The notes: a model not told the origin generated them from the letters alone. Positions 8,709 to 18,988 are shown, counted from the first letter of the stretch. The stretch: 64,000 nt of DNA from an uncultured Thermanaerothrix sp. (GCF_938028735.1 NZ_CALIMF010000007.1:33299-97298), one strand, 5' to 3'. Numbers and translations: made by a program.

Positions 8709-9028
8709 CAGTATGGTGGGTCATTCTGGCGCTGGGTGGGTTGACTTATCTCACCCGCTTGTCTTTCATTACGTTGTGGCGGCATCTACGTCTGCCTGAC
8801 TGGACGCAGCGTGCCCTCTATTTCGTCCCAGTAGCCGTTCTTAGCGCTATTGTTGTGCCCGAGTTAGTGACCCTGGATCAGCATTTGAACCTTACCCTGG
8901 CAAACCCGCGTTTGTTGGCAGGGGTTGTGGCCATTGGGGTGGCATACCGCACGCGCAATGTTTTTCTCACCATTTTGGTGGGAATGGTAGCGTTTTGGTT
9001 GCTTCGTCTGGTGCTGATTGGGGGCTAA
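8705..9028 (+). CDS. azlD: AzlD-family branched-chain amino acid exporter, small subunit
   Basis: Small four-helix membrane partner of AzlC, 107 residues from ATG 8705. That ATG overlaps the azlC stop (ATGA) and follows GGAGAG. An in-frame ATG at 8690 is also possible, but the coupled overlap favours 8705. The family signature LGGLTYLTRLSFITLW near the N-terminus and the alternating hydrophobic segments agree with AzlD. Substrate is inferred from the family. Confidence 0.9.
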   Translation: MTVWWVILALGGLTYLTRLSFITLWRHLRLPDWTQRALYFVPVAVLSAIVVPELVTLDQHLNLTLANPRLLAGVVAIGVAYRTRNVFLTILVGMVAFWLLRLVLIGG

Positions 9029-9142
9029 CGGGGGTAATCAGGACGCAAGACGGCTTAAGAGGGGTGAAGGGCGGTCTTTATCAGGAGGGCTTATACTTGA
9101 TAGTGGGGTATGTGCTGAATTCTTCCTTCGTCGAGGAGGCTT

Positions 9143-10270
9143 ATGAAGTTATCACCTTTCAAACTTGAGCGCTTCTTTGCTCGCTATGAGTTCAATGTGC
9201 GCTATGTGTTGTGTGCTTCCGATTGCGAAACGTTCAGTGTGCGTGATCTTCTGGCCTTAGAGCCCGAAGCCGAAGCCCGCTTGCTGGACCTCCGCCTGGG
9301 ATATACGGAATCATCGGGCGCGCCGAGTTTGCGCCAGGCGATCGCCAGGCTCTATACCACAATGGATCCGGATGAAATTCTGGTGCATAGTGGCGCGGAA
9401 GAGGCTATTTTTACCTTTATGGTGGCGGTACTCAGACCCGGTGATCACATTATCGTCCACAGTCCCTGTTATCAATCGCTGGCCGAGGTGGCGCGCGGAC
9501 TAGGCTGCCAGGTTTCTTTCTGGCCGGCTAACGAATCCCAGGGCTGGGGACTAGATCCACAAGATCTGCGGCGCCTGATCCGCCCTTACACGCGTGCCGT
9601 GGTCATCAATGTTCCTCATAATCCTACGGGTTACCTGATGCCTCGTGAGGTGTTTGATGAAATCCATCGTCTCACTCAAAAGCATGGTCTGATTTTATTC
9701 TCCGACGAGGTTTATCGTGAACTGGAATATGATCCGGCGCAACGTTTGCCGGCCGCTTGCGATGTGAACCCACAGGCAGTGTCATTGGGGGTGATGTCAA
9801 AAGCTTACGGCCTGCCGGGGCTGCGCATTGGTTGGGTTGCCACCCATCGTCAGGATCTCTTGCAAGCGATGGCCGTGGTTAAAGACTATCTTACGATCTG
9901 TAACAGTGCTCCTGCCGAGGTATTGGCGGAAGTGGCGCTGAAGCATCGAGAGGTGTTACTGGAGCGCAATCGGGCTATTTTGAGCCAGAACCTAGAGTAC
10001 TTGTCCTCATTCTTTCAGCGTTACCCTGAGCGTCTGAGTTGGGTGCCACCTCGGGCCGGTTCGGTGGCTTTTCCGCGTTTGCTCGAAGGCGACGTGGAGG
10101 CTTTTTGTGAAGCTTTGGTGGTGAAAACAGGTGTTTTACTGGCACCAGGAACGCTCTTTGACGATATGGGGAACCATTTTCGCCTTGGGCTGGGCCGACG
10201 CAACATGCCTGAGGCACTGACGCTACTGGAAGCCTTTATGGAGGAATGGCGGACACTGCCCACTCTCTAG
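9143..10270 (+). CDS. PLP-dependent class I/II aminotransferase
   Basis: Fold-type I PLP enzyme of 375 residues, the usual family length. Seen: a glycine-rich cofactor site HSGAEEAIF, the substrate/cofactor motif VVINVPHNPTGY, the PLP-ring aspartate motif LFSDEVYRELEY, the Schiff-base lysine in MSKAYGLPGLRIGW, and a C-terminal arginine motif FRLGLGRRNM. The substrate cannot be read from sequence, and neighbours (azlCD upstream, mrp downstream) do not settle it. ATG 9143 follows GAGGAGG. A stand-alone gene with a TATACT element about 50 bases upstream at 9092-9097. Confidence 0.88.
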   Translation: MKLSPFKLERFFARYEFNVRYVLCASDCETFSVRDLLALEPEAEARLLDLRLGYTESSGAPSLRQAIARLYTTMDPDEILVHSGAEEAIFTFMVAVLRPGDHIIVHSPCYQSLAEVARGLGCQVSFWPANESQGWGLDPQDLRRLIRPYTRAVVINVPHNPTGYLMPREVFDEIHRLTQKHGLILFSDEVYRELEYDPAQRLPAACDVNPQAVSLGVMSKAYGLPGLRIGWVATHRQDLLQAMAVVKDYLTICNSAPAEVLAEVALKHREVLLERNRAILSQNLEYLSSFFQRYPERLSWVPPRAGSVAFPRLLEGDVEAFCEALVVKTGVLLAPGTLFDDMGNHFRLGLGRRNMPEALTLLEAFMEEWRTLPTL

Positions 10271-10613
10271 GACATAGGCAAACAGGCTGCGGTTAGCGCC
10301 GGTTGGGCCAAGCCGGTGACCTGAAAGACGCGGGTGCAATACAGTGCGTGGAGCGACGTGTCAGAGTTGCTACCGCACTATTTGTACGGTGCTCGCTTGC
10401 TCGTGTGGTGGCGGAAGGGGATTTGGAGGCCACCTACCCAGCCCTTTTGGTTTCACCTATTGGGGCCTAATCTGGGAAAAGGGTAGATAGTTCCGGCGAC
10501 GGGGCATATTTACCATTTATTGGCCGTGCCTACCCCAGTTTCATCCGCTAAAGGCCAGAGTGGATTAATCGGCTAAGGGGCGTGGGAACAGGCGATTGAG
10601 AAGGGCATAATAT

Positions 10614-10658
10614 CACCAGAGTCTCATTACCAGAGTTTAATTACCTGGTTTTTTGGTG
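10614..10658 (+). terminator. Nested hairpin with T-run, weak terminator candidate
   Basis: CACCA (10614-10618) pairs with TGGTG (10654-10658), and inside it ACCAG (10629-10633) pairs with CTGGT (10645-10649), followed by TTTTTT. Stems are only 5 bp each. It would end transcripts coming from the aminotransferase before the mrp promoter. Confidence 0.35.
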
Positions 10659-10682
10659 TCTTCACCTATGGGGCGATGCCCC

Positions 10683-10711
10683 TTGACAGACTATCCATCT
10701 TCCTGTAATTT
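10683..10711 (+). promoter_or_regulatory. Sigma-70-type promoter of the mrp operon
   Basis: TTGACA (10683-10688), a 17-base spacer and TAATTT (10706-10711), 47 bases before the mrpA start. The -35 box is perfect; the -10 box is imperfect. Confidence 0.6.
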
Positions 10712-10758
10712 TATGCAACCTGTTGCGTATAGAAAAACACCGCTAGAAAGGAGGGAGA

Positions 10759-13110
10759 ATGCTGGTCATCATCTTATCGGGTTTCATTTTTGCTGCTCTC
10801 ATCCCGTGGCTTTATCGGCGCTTCGGTCCCCGTAGCGGGTGGTTGTTTGCTCTGTTGCCCCTTAGTTGGCTGGTCTATTTAGCCGGTCAGGCGCCCTTCA
10901 TTTTGGGGCAGGGCCAAGTGATTGAGGAACGCATCTCCTGGATGCCTTCGCTAGGTGTAGAACTGGCCTTTCGCCTGGATGGGCTGGGGATGTTGTTTGC
11001 ACTTCTGATTACCGGGATCGGGGCCCTAGTCATTATTTACGGGGGTGGATACCTGGATGGGCATCCCTATCAGGGGCGCTTTTTTGTCCTAATCACCCTC
11101 TTCATGGTAGCCATGCTGGGCGTTGTGCTTAGCGATCACCTTTTCCTCCTTTTCATTTTCTGGGAGTTGACCAGCATTACCTCATTCCTTCTCATTGGTT
11201 TTGAGCATCAGCGTTATGGCGCCCGCGCCGCTGCCTGGCAAGCCTTACTGGTCACCGCAGGGGGAGGCCTGGCGCTTCTGGCAGGGTTGGTGCTTCTTAG
11301 CCAGGTGGCGGGGAGTGGGTTGATCAGCGTCATCAATCAGAATGGCGCAGTGGTCCGCAATAGTCCGCTTTACCCGATGGTTCTACTTTTGATCCTGATT
11401 GGTGCTTTTACCAAATCGGCTCAGTTCCCGTTCCATTTCTGGCTACCCAATGCAATGGCTGCGCCGACGCCGGTGAGCGCCTACTTACACTCGGCCACCA
11501 TGGTGAAGGCGGGGGTGTTTTTGCTAGCCCGACTGACGCCGGTTCTGGCTGAAACTCCACTATGGCAGATGCTAGTAAGTGGGGTGGGGTTTCTGACCCT
11601 GCTGACCGGGGCGCTGCTGGCACTGGGACAACGGGACCTAAAGCGCTTGCTGGCCTACACTACTGTAGGAGCGCTGGGTACCATGACTTTTCTACTGGGG
11701 CTAAGTGATGCTCTAGCGGTGAAGGCGGCGGTATTGTACATCCTAGCCCATGGGCTTTATAAAGGGGCATTGTTCTTGGTGGCAGGTGCGGTTGATCACA
11801 GTACTGGTACGCGGGATATCGAACGGTTGGGAAATCTGGCATCTACTGTGCCGCAAGTTGCCTTGGCGGCGCTACTGGCTGGGATTTCTATGGCTGGTTT
11901 GCCGCCGGCGCTGGGTTTTCTGGCGAAGGAACTTTTCTTTGAGAGTCTGATGGAAAGCACCTGGCCGCTTTATCTGAGCCTGGGGGGTGCCATCTTAGCT
12001 GGTGCTATTAACTTCGTTGTGGCTGCACTGGTTGCGTTCAAGCCATTCTGGGGACGCGCCCAGGATGTTCCTCATCCTCCGCACCCAGTTTCGGTTGAAT
12101 TCTGGTTGGGTCCCTTGATTCTAAGTGGTCTGGGGCTGGTGGTCGGGGTCATACCAGCGCTGACCATTCCTCTCATTCAGGGTGCCGCCCAAAGTGTTCT
12201 TCAGTTCCCTCTTAAGGTAAAACTGGCCCTCTGGCATGGGATGACGCCGGTGCTAGGGCTTAGCCTTCTGACTATGGGGTTGGGCGGATTGGGCTGGGCT
12301 ATCTATCGGAGCCTCTGGCAAGGGGGCAGAATCTGGCAGAAACTAGCCCCTGTGGGCCCGGCTCATCTGTACGAGGTGGGACTTACCGGGCTGCGTCGCT
12401 TTGCGGCTTGGCAGACGCGCGTTCTACAGAATGGATACCTACGCTTTTATGTGATGACCATCGTTCTGACCACAGTACTCCTGACTGGCTTCACCCTGCT
12501 CAGCCGTCTGTCCTGGTTGGGAGTAGGTGGATGGGGCAGTATCCGCTTTTATGAGGTTGTGGTGGTGGCACTCATGATCATGGCGGCGGTTGTTATCCCA
12601 CGCCTGCGTTCGCGCCTGGCGACGATTGCCACAATGGGCATGATTGGCTATGGTTTGGTGTTGATTTACTTGATTTACAGCGCACCTGATCTGGCAATGG
12701 TTCAATTTGCAATTGAGACTCTGACCGTCATCCTGTTTGTGCTGGCGGTCTATCGTTTGCCCAAGTTCACGCTTCTCACTCCCTCGCCCACGCGCTTCCT
12801 CGACCTGCTGGTTGCCATTGCTGGCGGGATGTTAATGACGGCACTGGTGCTGGTCGTGACGGCTCGGCCCATGGTTCCTCACATTTCTGATTATTTTGCC
12901 CAAAACAGCCTGACCCTGGCCAACGGACGTAACGTGGTCAATGTTATTTTGGTGGATTTCCGTGGACTGGATACCCTGGGGGAGATCACCGTGCTGGCTC
13001 TGGCTGGAATTGGGGTATATGCCCTGGTGCGTCTGACCCTGGGGCGCCTGATGGTTCATTTTGAGGGGTTAGAGGAAGAAGAGGAGGTGGAGCATGAGAG
13101 GGCGCTCTGA
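10759..13110 (+). CDS. mrpA: Mrp Na+/H+ antiporter subunit A
   Basis: Large membrane subunit of the multi-subunit cation/proton antiporter, homologous to NuoL of complex I. 783 residues, many transmembrane helices. The proton-translocating core contains [18 protein letters not shown] with the key glutamate, and [30 protein letters not shown] (read as separate pieces around 220-250). The C-terminal part ([20 protein letters not shown] onwards) is the MbhD/MbhE-like extension normal in MrpA. ATG 10759 follows AAAGGAGGG. It overlaps mrpB by 17 bases. Confidence 0.94.
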   Translation: MLVIILSGFIFAALIPWLYRRFGPRSGWLFALLPLSWLVYLAGQAPFILGQGQVIEERISWMPSLGVELAFRLDGLGMLFALLITGIGALVIIYGGGYLDGHPYQGRFFVLITLFMVAMLGVVLSDHLFLLFIFWELTSITSFLLIGFEHQRYGARAAAWQALLVTAGGGLALLAGLVLLSQVAGSGLISVINQNGAVVRNSPLYPMVLLLILIGAFTKSAQFPFHFWLPNAMAAPTPVSAYLHSATMVKAGVFLLARLTPVLAETPLWQMLVSGVGFLTLLTGALLALGQRDLKRLLAYTTVGALGTMTFLLGLSDALAVKAAVLYILAHGLYKGALFLVAGAVDHSTGTRDIERLGNLASTVPQVALAALLAGISMAGLPPALGFLAKELFFESLMESTWPLYLSLGGAILAGAINFVVAALVAFKPFWGRAQDVPHPPHPVSVEFWLGPLILSGLGLVVGVIPALTIPLIQGAAQSVLQFPLKVKLALWHGMTPVLGLSLLTMGLGGLGWAIYRSLWQGGRIWQKLAPVGPAHLYEVGLTGLRRFAAWQTRVLQNGYLRFYVMTIVLTTVLLTGFTLLSRLSWLGVGGWGSIRFYEVVVVALMIMAAVVIPRLRSRLATIATMGMIGYGLVLIYLIYSAPDLAMVQFAIETLTVILFVLAVYRLPKFTLLTPSPTRFLDLLVAIAGGMLMTALVLVVTARPMVPHISDYFAQNSLTLANGRNVVNVILVDFRGLDTLGEITVLALAGIGVYALVRLTLGRLMVHFEGLEEEEEVEHERAL

Positions 13111-13507
13111 AATCCTGGCAACGGCGGCGCGCTACCTAATGCCATTGCTGATCGTTTTTTCCATTTTCCTGCTTTTACGAGGGCATAACGAAATTGGAGG
13201 TGGTTTCGTGGGTGGTCTGGTGGCCTCGGTAGCGATTGTCCTTTATATGCTTGCGGAAGGGGTACAGGCTGCCCGCGACCTGCTCAAAATTGAACCCCGG
13301 CTCCTGATTGCCATTGGGTTGCTTGTAGCGCTTAGTAGCGCTATGCTGGCTTGGATGGTTAACCAGCCCTTTATGACCGGTTTATGGTGGAAACACCCCC
13401 TGCCGGTGGTGGGGAAAGTGGGTACTCCCCTGGTTTTTGATCTGGGGGTTTACCTAACGGTCATGGGAACAACGTTAATGATCCTTTTCACACTGGCGGA
13501 GGATTGA
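13094..13507 (+). CDS. mrpB: Mrp Na+/H+ antiporter subunit B
   Basis: 137-residue membrane protein of the MnhB/MbhH family. The motif [19 protein letters not shown] (about 26-44) is diagnostic, followed by further hydrophobic helices; [18 protein letters not shown] is the conserved C-terminal stretch. ATG 13094 lies inside the end of mrpA behind GAGGAGG, so translation is probably coupled. Confidence 0.93.
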   Translation: MRGRSEILATAARYLMPLLIVFSIFLLLRGHNEIGGGFVGGLVASVAIVLYMLAEGVQAARDLLKIEPRLLIAIGLLVALSSAMLAWMVNQPFMTGLWWKHPLPVVGKVGTPLVFDLGVYLTVMGTTLMILFTLAED

Positions 13508-13511
13508 GAGA

Positions 13512-13913
13512 ATGACATTGGCTTTAGCCCTTTTGATCGGGGTGTTATTCACCATTGCCCTGTACCTGATGATGCGCCGCAACTTGGTCAAGGTGCTGAT
13601 CGGCCTGATTATCTTGAGCAATGCGATTAACCTTTTCATTTTCACGTTGGGGCGCCTGGTTCGTGGACGCCCACCGCTAATACCGGCTGGCGAAACAGCT
13701 TTGCAGCCCCCATATGCCGATCCGTTACCTCAGGCTCTCATCTTGACGGCTATAGTCATTAGCTTTGGGGTTACAGCGTTTGCCATTGCACTGATGCGTC
13801 AGGCTTATCAAGTTCTGGGCACAAGCGATTTGAACGAATTGCGGGATACTGACATTCAACCACGCTATCATCCGGATTATCACCATGCTGAAAGCGAAGA
13901 GGAGGGCCATTGA
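13512..13913 (+). CDS. mrpC: Mrp Na+/H+ antiporter subunit C (NuoK-like)
   Basis: 133 residues, three membrane helices, NuoK family. Seen: [27 protein letters not shown] in the first two helices and [21 protein letters not shown], the conserved Mrp C segment. A short acidic, His-rich tail ([15 protein letters not shown]) ends the protein. Four bases after mrpB; its stop overlaps the mrpD start by one base (TGATG). Confidence 0.93.
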   Translation: MTLALALLIGVLFTIALYLMMRRNLVKVLIGLIILSNAINLFIFTLGRLVRGRPPLIPAGETALQPPYADPLPQALILTAIVISFGVTAFAIALMRQAYQVLGTSDLNELRDTDIQPRYHPDYHHAESEEEGH

Positions 13914-15412
13914 TGGGCGATTATTTGGTGCTGTTTCCTCTTATTGTGCCGCTTTTCTTTGCAATTCTATCGCTGTTTGCCTGGCGGGCAATCACCTGGC
14001 AGCGGGTGTTGGCTGTAGCAGGGACACTGATTCTTTTCTCCAGTGGCCTTGCCCTGCTGGACGTTGTCACGCGTGAAGGGATTCGTACCGTCCAGATTGG
14101 TAACTGGCCACCCCCCTATGGAATCTCGCTGGTGGTGGATGCTTTTAGTGCGCTCATGGTCGTCATTGCGGGGGGATTGGCTGTTCTGATCGCTATTTTC
14201 TCCCTGGGCAGCATGGATGAAGCTCGTTTGCGGTATGGCTTTTATCCACTCTTCTTTGTGCTTTTGATGGGAGTGTGTGGGGCTTTTATCACTGGGGATA
14301 TCTTCAACCTCTATGTGTGGTTTGAGGTGATGTTGATGGCCTCATTTGTATTAATTGCTCTGGGGGGCGAACGTGCCCAATTGGAAGGGGCGTTGAAGTA
14401 TGTGATTTTGAACCTGTTGTCCTCGGCTTTGTTTCTCTCCGCCACCGCCGTCCTTTATAGCCTCACTGGCACGCTCAACATGGCAGATTTGTCCATCCGT
14501 CTGCGCACTACAATTGCACCGGATTTGGTGACCACCGTGGCAGTCATGTACTTGATCGCTTTCAGTATCAAGGCGGCTGTATTTCCCTTGTTCTTCTGGC
14601 TGCCGGCATCTTATCACACCCCGCCAGTGACGGTAACGGCGTTGTTTTCGGGTTTGCTGACCAAGGTGGGGGTTTATGCGTTGATACGGGTTTTCACGCT
14701 GCTCTTTCTGGCAGATGTGGCTTTCACTCATACCCTTATTTTGGTGCTAGGGGGCTTTACTATGGTCACTGGTGTGCTAGGAGCGGCTGCGCAGTATGAT
14801 ATCCGGCGCTTGCTCTCATTCCACATTATCAGCCAGATTGGTTATTTGCTCATGGGGTTGGGCCTTTTCAGTCAACCTGCCCTGGCGGCAACGCTCTATT
14901 TCATGGCTCATGTGATCATTGCTAAGGCTGTATTGTTCCTGATCGCCGAGGTCATGTACCGCATGGGAGGCTCATTTGATCTGCGCCATCTGGGTGGGTT
15001 TTATCAGGCTTATCCTTGGCTGGCTTTAGGTTTTCTGCTGCCGGCGCTTTCACTGGCGGGTATTCCGCCACTCTCGGGCTTTTTTGGAAAACTGGCGCTG
15101 GTACAGGCAGGGTTGGCTCAGGGACAGTTTGGGATTGTCAGTGTTTCGTTGGCCGTTAGCTTGCTCACACTTTTCTCGATGACCAAGATTTGGAATGAGG
15201 GATTCTGGAAACCGGCCCCAAAGGAATTACGGCCTTTGTCCGGTTCTATGGGACAGCGTGTGGCGCTAATCCTACCCATTGCGCTGATGGGATTGATCAC
15301 GTTGGGCTTAGGGCTGGGGGCGGAGCCGGTCTATGCCTTTGCTGAGCAAGCTGCAGCCCAATTGTTGGATCCTGGTGCCTACGTGGCGGCGGTTATTGGA
15401 GGATTACCATGA
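13913..15412 (+). CDS. mrpD: Mrp Na+/H+ antiporter subunit D (NuoM/N-like)
   Basis: 499-residue proton-translocating subunit related to NuoM/NuoN. Conserved stretches include GDIFNLYVWFEVMLMASF with the functional glutamate, AFSIKAAVFPLFFWLPASYHTPPVTVTALFSG (two adjacent blocks), and DIRRLLSFHIISQIGYLLMG. Start is ATG 13913 behind GAGGAGGGCC; an in-frame TTG three bases earlier is rejected. The stop overlaps the mrpE start by 4 bases. Confidence 0.94.
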   Translation: MGDYLVLFPLIVPLFFAILSLFAWRAITWQRVLAVAGTLILFSSGLALLDVVTREGIRTVQIGNWPPPYGISLVVDAFSALMVVIAGGLAVLIAIFSLGSMDEARLRYGFYPLFFVLLMGVCGAFITGDIFNLYVWFEVMLMASFVLIALGGERAQLEGALKYVILNLLSSALFLSATAVLYSLTGTLNMADLSIRLRTTIAPDLVTTVAVMYLIAFSIKAAVFPLFFWLPASYHTPPVTVTALFSGLLTKVGVYALIRVFTLLFLADVAFTHTLILVLGGFTMVTGVLGAAAQYDIRRLLSFHIISQIGYLLMGLGLFSQPALAATLYFMAHVIIAKAVLFLIAEVMYRMGGSFDLRHLGGFYQAYPWLALGFLLPALSLAGIPPLSGFFGKLALVQAGLAQGQFGIVSVSLAVSLLTLFSMTKIWNEGFWKPAPKELRPLSGSMGQRVALILPIALMGLITLGLGLGAEPVYAFAEQAAAQLLDPGAYVAAVIGGLP

Positions 15413-15888
15413 ACCTGCTCCTGTTAAACGTGCTGCTGGCTCTGGCTTGGGCAGCCTTGATGGGACAATTCGATCTTCCCAATCTGATTTTTGGGTTTGT
15501 GTTGGGGTACTTTGCTTTGTGGCTGACCGCCCGGCACATTGGCCCCAATTATTTTCGCAAAGTACCCTTAAGCCTTGTGTTCTTGGGATTTTATCTGCGG
15601 GAACTGGTGTTAGCAAACTTGCGGGTGGCGCGAATGATCCTTTCGCGAGATCTTAAAAAGCTTCTACGTCCGGCCATTGTGGCGGTACCTTTGGACTTGC
15701 ACCATCGCTCGGCAGTGGTGTTCCTTGCTAATATGCTTACCCTAACGCCGGGGACCCTTTCTGTGGATGTCTCCAATGATTTGAGGACACTCTTTCTACA
15801 TACCCTTGTCCTTGAGAGCCCCGAGATTACGCGTCGCGAAATCAAAGAGGGTTACGAACGTCGCATCAAGGAGTTGTTTGAGACATGA
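15409..15888 (+). CDS. mrpE: Mrp Na+/H+ antiporter subunit E
   Basis: 159 residues, MnhE family: N-terminal helices (NVLLALAWAALMGQFDLPNL, FGFVLGYFALWL), then the conserved soluble part VVFLANMLTLTPGTLSVDV and a C-terminal EGYERRIKELFE helix. ATG 15409 overlaps the mrpD stop; the stop overlaps mrpF (ATGA). Confidence 0.93.
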   Translation: MNLLLLNVLLALAWAALMGQFDLPNLIFGFVLGYFALWLTARHIGPNYFRKVPLSLVFLGFYLRELVLANLRVARMILSRDLKKLLRPAIVAVPLDLHHRSAVVFLANMLTLTPGTLSVDVSNDLRTLFLHTLVLESPEITRREIKEGYERRIKELFET

Positions 15889-16148
15889 GCCTGACACTGG
15901 TTGCATTGATGATCCTCTCGGTTCTGACCGCTGGCATGATATTGACGTTTGTTCGCCTGCTGCGCGGTCCTAGTCTACCGGATCGTATTGTTGCCCTGGA
16001 CTTAATAGTGACACTTTTGATTGGCATCATTGCCACTTATGCTATTCTCAATAATCAACCTGCCTTCCTGGATGTGGCAATTATCCTGGCATTGGTTTCG
16101 TTTCTAGGAACGGTGGCTTTTGCCTATTACATTGAGCGGAGGGTATGA
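15885..16148 (+). CDS. mrpF: Mrp Na+/H+ antiporter subunit F
   Basis: 87-residue, three-helix MnhF protein with the signature RLLRGPSLPDRIVALDLIVT between helices one and two, and AFLDVAIILALVSFLGTVAFA in helix three. Overlaps mrpE and mrpG by 4 bases on each side. Confidence 0.93.
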   Translation: MSLTLVALMILSVLTAGMILTFVRLLRGPSLPDRIVALDLIVTLLIGIIATYAILNNQPAFLDVAIILALVSFLGTVAFAYYIERRV

Positions 16149-16564
16149 TGGGAAGCGAGCTCCTTGTAGACGTGCTCATGGTGGGGGGAGCGGTGTTCAT
16201 GTTTCTGGCAAGTTTGGGGGTTTTGCGCATGCCAGATCTCTACACACGCATGTCGGCCACCTCCAAAGCCGCCACCTTGGGGAGCGGCCTGGTCATGCTA
16301 GCCGCTGCTGTTTATTTCAACGAATTTAGCATTACCGTGCGCGTGTTGGCCATCATTGTTTTCTTGCTGCTTACTGTGCCAGTGGCAGCCCATATGATCG
16401 CCCGCGCTGCTTATTTCGATGGTGTCCCCTTGTGGGAAGGTACAGTGTTGGATGAACTGCGCGGGCACTACAGCCGCGTGGATCATCGTCTGGTAAGTGA
16501 GATTGTTCCCCCCACAGAAGCGGTTGTCCCCGAAGGAGAAGAGGGGGATGACTTTACCGCCTGA
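16145..16564 (+). CDS. mrpG: Mrp Na+/H+ antiporter subunit G
   Basis: 139-residue MnhG protein closing the operon. The hallmark LASLGVLRMPDLYTRMSATSKAATLG lies near residues 19-44, followed by hydrophobic helices and LTVPVAAHMIARAAYF. The acidic C-terminal tail is longer than in small MnhG proteins. All seven mrp genes are present in standard order, so a functional antiporter for Na+ or pH homeostasis is likely. Confidence 0.93.
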   Translation: MMGSELLVDVLMVGGAVFMFLASLGVLRMPDLYTRMSATSKAATLGSGLVMLAAAVYFNEFSITVRVLAIIVFLLLTVPVAAHMIARAAYFDGVPLWEGTVLDELRGHYSRVDHRLVSEIVPPTEAVVPEGEEGDDFTA

Positions 16565-16575
16565 GACGCGGCTGC

Positions 16576-18462
16576 TTAGAAGCTGAAAAGCACATGCTCT
16601 TTTAGGAAGACTTCTACGGTTTGTAAATAATCGGTCAGGGTTTCGGCCTTGCGAAAACCGTGTCCCTCACCCGGGTAGAGACGATAAACGCAGGGCACCC
16701 CACGGCGCCGTAGCACCTCAACAATGGTTTCGGATTGATTAGGGGGCACAACACGATCCTCGGCGCCTTGGAAAACTGCCAGCGGGTTCTGTATCTGATC
16801 TGCGTAGTAAATGGGAGAGCGTTCGCGGTAGGCTTGCGCGGCCTGTGGGAGGGGGCCGATCAGGGTATCGGTATAGTGGGACTCAAACTTGTGCGTTTCC
16901 ATGGCCAGGGTGAAGAGGTTGCTTACGCCGAAGAGGCAAATCCCAGCGCGGTAGCGTTCAGGATGCCGCGCCAGGACATTGAGCACGGTGTACCCGCCAG
17001 CACTGCCCCCCCGAATAATCAGCCGCCGCCCATCTGCCAGACCCTCGGCTTCTAAAAGATTGGCTAACGCGACTGCATCTTCGACGTCGCTCACTCCCCA
17101 GCGGCCGCGGAGGGCATCTTGATAGGTGCGTCCGTACCCACTGCTTCCCCGGTAATTGAGTTCCGCCCAAGCATAACCGCGCGAGGTGAAGTAGGCAATC
17201 TCGGGGTTATAACGGACGTAAGCCACCGAGGTGGGGCCGCCATGGACGTTGACAATGGCAGGGGGGTGTCCTTCCCCGCGGGCGTGCGGGTGCGTGGGGG
17301 GATAGTACCATGCGTGTACGGCTAGACCATCTTCGGCCTGCCAGGTTAGGGGCTGAGGGCGTGCCAAGTAAGAGGGGGGTAGGTGCTCGCTATCGCTGTG
17401 GGCTACAACGTGCCATCCTTGCCCATCCCAGCGAAGGATGCGGTCGGGAAGATGGGGGGCGGAAGCCAGTACGGCAATCTCCTCGCGAGAAGGGGAGACT
17501 GCAAGTTGCGCCAGCCAGGTGTAGGGGGATGTATCTATCGGATGAGAGCGCCCGCTCTCGACTTCTACCCACCATAATGTTGCTTGGCCGCCGTAATTAC
17601 GTAGATAGTACACTCGCTGTCCACCGGGGCTCCACCCAACCGAGCGCATGCCCTGCACCCAAGCGGGGTAGCGCAGAAGGACCCCCTCGCCCTCTACTAG
17701 CACACGGCGCTGGCGGGTTTCCAGGTCTAGCAGAATCAACTGATCCCAATCCCCGTGGTTGGTAATATAAGTCAGAAAGCGACCATCCGGTGAAAACAAT
17801 GGGTGGGTAACGGTTATTTGGCCATCTCCAGCCAAAACCTCAGTGTGTTTCACTTGAGGAGGAGTGCCTTCTAGAGTACCAATTTTTAGCCAAGTAGCTT
17901 CCCAGGGCATGTTGGGGTGATACCACTCCACCCACGCCAGCATTTGACCACTGGGATGCCAGGCGGGTTGCATGTAAAAATCTGCGCCCTGGACAAGTTT
18001 AACCGGCCACAGACTCCCCTGCAGATCAACCAGGGCAAGAAGATCTGTTTGATGATCCGTCCAGACATAGGCCACCCACTGCCCATCAGGGGAGATGACA
18101 GGAGCCGCCGCATACCCGAAAGCAGGTGTTAGGGGTTGGGGGGCTTGATGGTGTAAGCCGCAGCGATAGAGGCGCCCTTGCTTCTCCGCAAAGATAATCT
18201 GATCTTTCCAGGTGGTGAATTCGCCTCCACCATAGCCCACACCCCCGCGTACCCATTGCTCTGGGGTCAAATCACGTCTGGCACCTCCCACAGAGGCGGT
18301 TACCAGAATTCCCTGGCCGTTGGGTCGCCCCTCTAACCAGATCAGGTGCTGACCATCTCCACTCCATTGCACGTCATCCAGGCGTAGGCGGTAGGCCAGA
18401 AAGGTGCCTGTTACCGGGCTGGGCCACAATCCGAAGGGTAAAATGGGCAATTTCTCGCTCAT
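16576..18462 (-). CDS. S9-family prolyl oligopeptidase / acylaminoacyl peptidase
   Basis: Serine peptidase of 628 residues: an N-terminal beta-propeller with WD40/TolB-like repeats (for example FSPDGRFLTYITNHGDWDQL and ISPDGQWVAYVW) and a C-terminal alpha/beta-hydrolase. Catalytic features seen: the nucleophile motif GGSAGGY, VNVHGGPTS (oxyanion region), the aspartate in FQGAEDRVVPPNQ, and the histidine in YPGEGHGFRK. No signal peptide, so probably cytosolic; it would cleave short peptides or acylated N-termini. Starts at ATG 18462 behind AAAGG. Convergent with mrpG. Confidence 0.92.
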   Translation of the reverse strand: MSEKLPILPFGLWPSPVTGTFLAYRLRLDDVQWSGDGQHLIWLEGRPNGQGILVTASVGGARRDLTPEQWVRGGVGYGGGEFTTWKDQIIFAEKQGRLYRCGLHHQAPQPLTPAFGYAAAPVISPDGQWVAYVWTDHQTDLLALVDLQGSLWPVKLVQGADFYMQPAWHPSGQMLAWVEWYHPNMPWEATWLKIGTLEGTPPQVKHTEVLAGDGQITVTHPLFSPDGRFLTYITNHGDWDQLILLDLETRQRRVLVEGEGVLLRYPAWVQGMRSVGWSPGGQRVYYLRNYGGQATLWWVEVESGRSHPIDTSPYTWLAQLAVSPSREEIAVLASAPHLPDRILRWDGQGWHVVAHSDSEHLPPSYLARPQPLTWQAEDGLAVHAWYYPPTHPHARGEGHPPAIVNVHGGPTSVAYVRYNPEIAYFTSRGYAWAELNYRGSSGYGRTYQDALRGRWGVSDVEDAVALANLLEAEGLADGRRLIIRGGSAGGYTVLNVLARHPERYRAGICLFGVSNLFTLAMETHKFESHYTDTLIGPLPQAAQAYRERSPIYYADQIQNPLAVFQGAEDRVVPPNQSETIVEVLRRRGVPCVYRLYPGEGHGFRKAETLTDYLQTVEVFLKEHVLFSF

Positions 18463-18501
18463 GGTCGTACTACCTTTACAAAGGGGAAATCAGATCGGCA
18501 A

Positions 18502-18834
18502 TCAAGCATCAAGGTGGGGCGAGAAAATTTCCAACAATCTAGGATAGGGCTGAAAGCCATTAATGCGTCCGCGCGGTTCGCCATTCTGGAAGAGGATGAC
18601 CGTGGGTACACTTAGAATCTGGTAGCGGAAAGCCAGGTCGGGGTTATCGTCTACGTCTACTTTGTAACACTGCACGCGATTACCGAGCATCTCGGCTAGT
18701 TTGTGCAGTTCAGGCTCTAGCCGCCGGCAGGGGCCGCACCAAACGGCGCTGAATTCGACCAGAACAGGTAAAGGTGAGGATAAGACTTTGTCCTCAAAGT
18801 CAATTTCGTGAATAACGGGGAAAGACTCGCTCAT
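18502..18834 (-). CDS. trxA: Thioredoxin
   Basis: 110-residue cytosolic thioredoxin with the active site VWCGPCRRLEP near residue 31, YKVDVDDNPDLAFRYQILSVPTVILF containing the cis-proline (SVPT), and the C-terminal helix. RR replaces the common KM after the CGPC, a modest variant. ATG 18834 follows GGGAG. A TATACT element on the minus strand near 18880 is a plausible promoter. Sits 39 bases upstream of the peptidase gene, probably co-transcribed. Confidence 0.93.
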   Translation of the reverse strand: MSESFPVIHEIDFEDKVLSSPLPVLVEFSAVWCGPCRRLEPELHKLAEMLGNRVQCYKVDVDDNPDLAFRYQILSVPTVILFQNGEPRGRINGFQPYPRLLEIFSPHLDA

Positions 18835-18988
18835 TTCTGTTTTGCTCCCACATGAGTTAGGGGTAACACTTTCAAGTATAGTCGATTCCTCTCACCCTGA
18901 GCAGGTTTTATAGATATAATTAGAACAACTCCTTGTCGATACAACTACACCCAAAAGTTCAAAAACTGCTCAGGAAGGAGAAAAAGGC

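Larger units (their letters stand above)
10271..10758. other. 488-base intergenic region between aminotransferase and mrp operon
   Basis: No convincing gene is present. A short open stretch around 10310-10465 on the plus strand reads some 45 codons without a start or recognisable motif and could be chance or a worn-out gene remnant. The right part holds a nested inverted repeat (10614-10658) and a good promoter (10683-10711). Confidence 0.5.

Noticed and set aside
10310..10465. Possible gene remnant upstream of mrpA
   Set aside because: About 45 open codons without start, motif or ribosome-binding site; could be chance.
17310..17765. 151-codon plus-strand frame opposite the S9 peptidase
   Set aside because: Antisense to a gene with intact propeller and hydrolase motifs; no start signal or homology.
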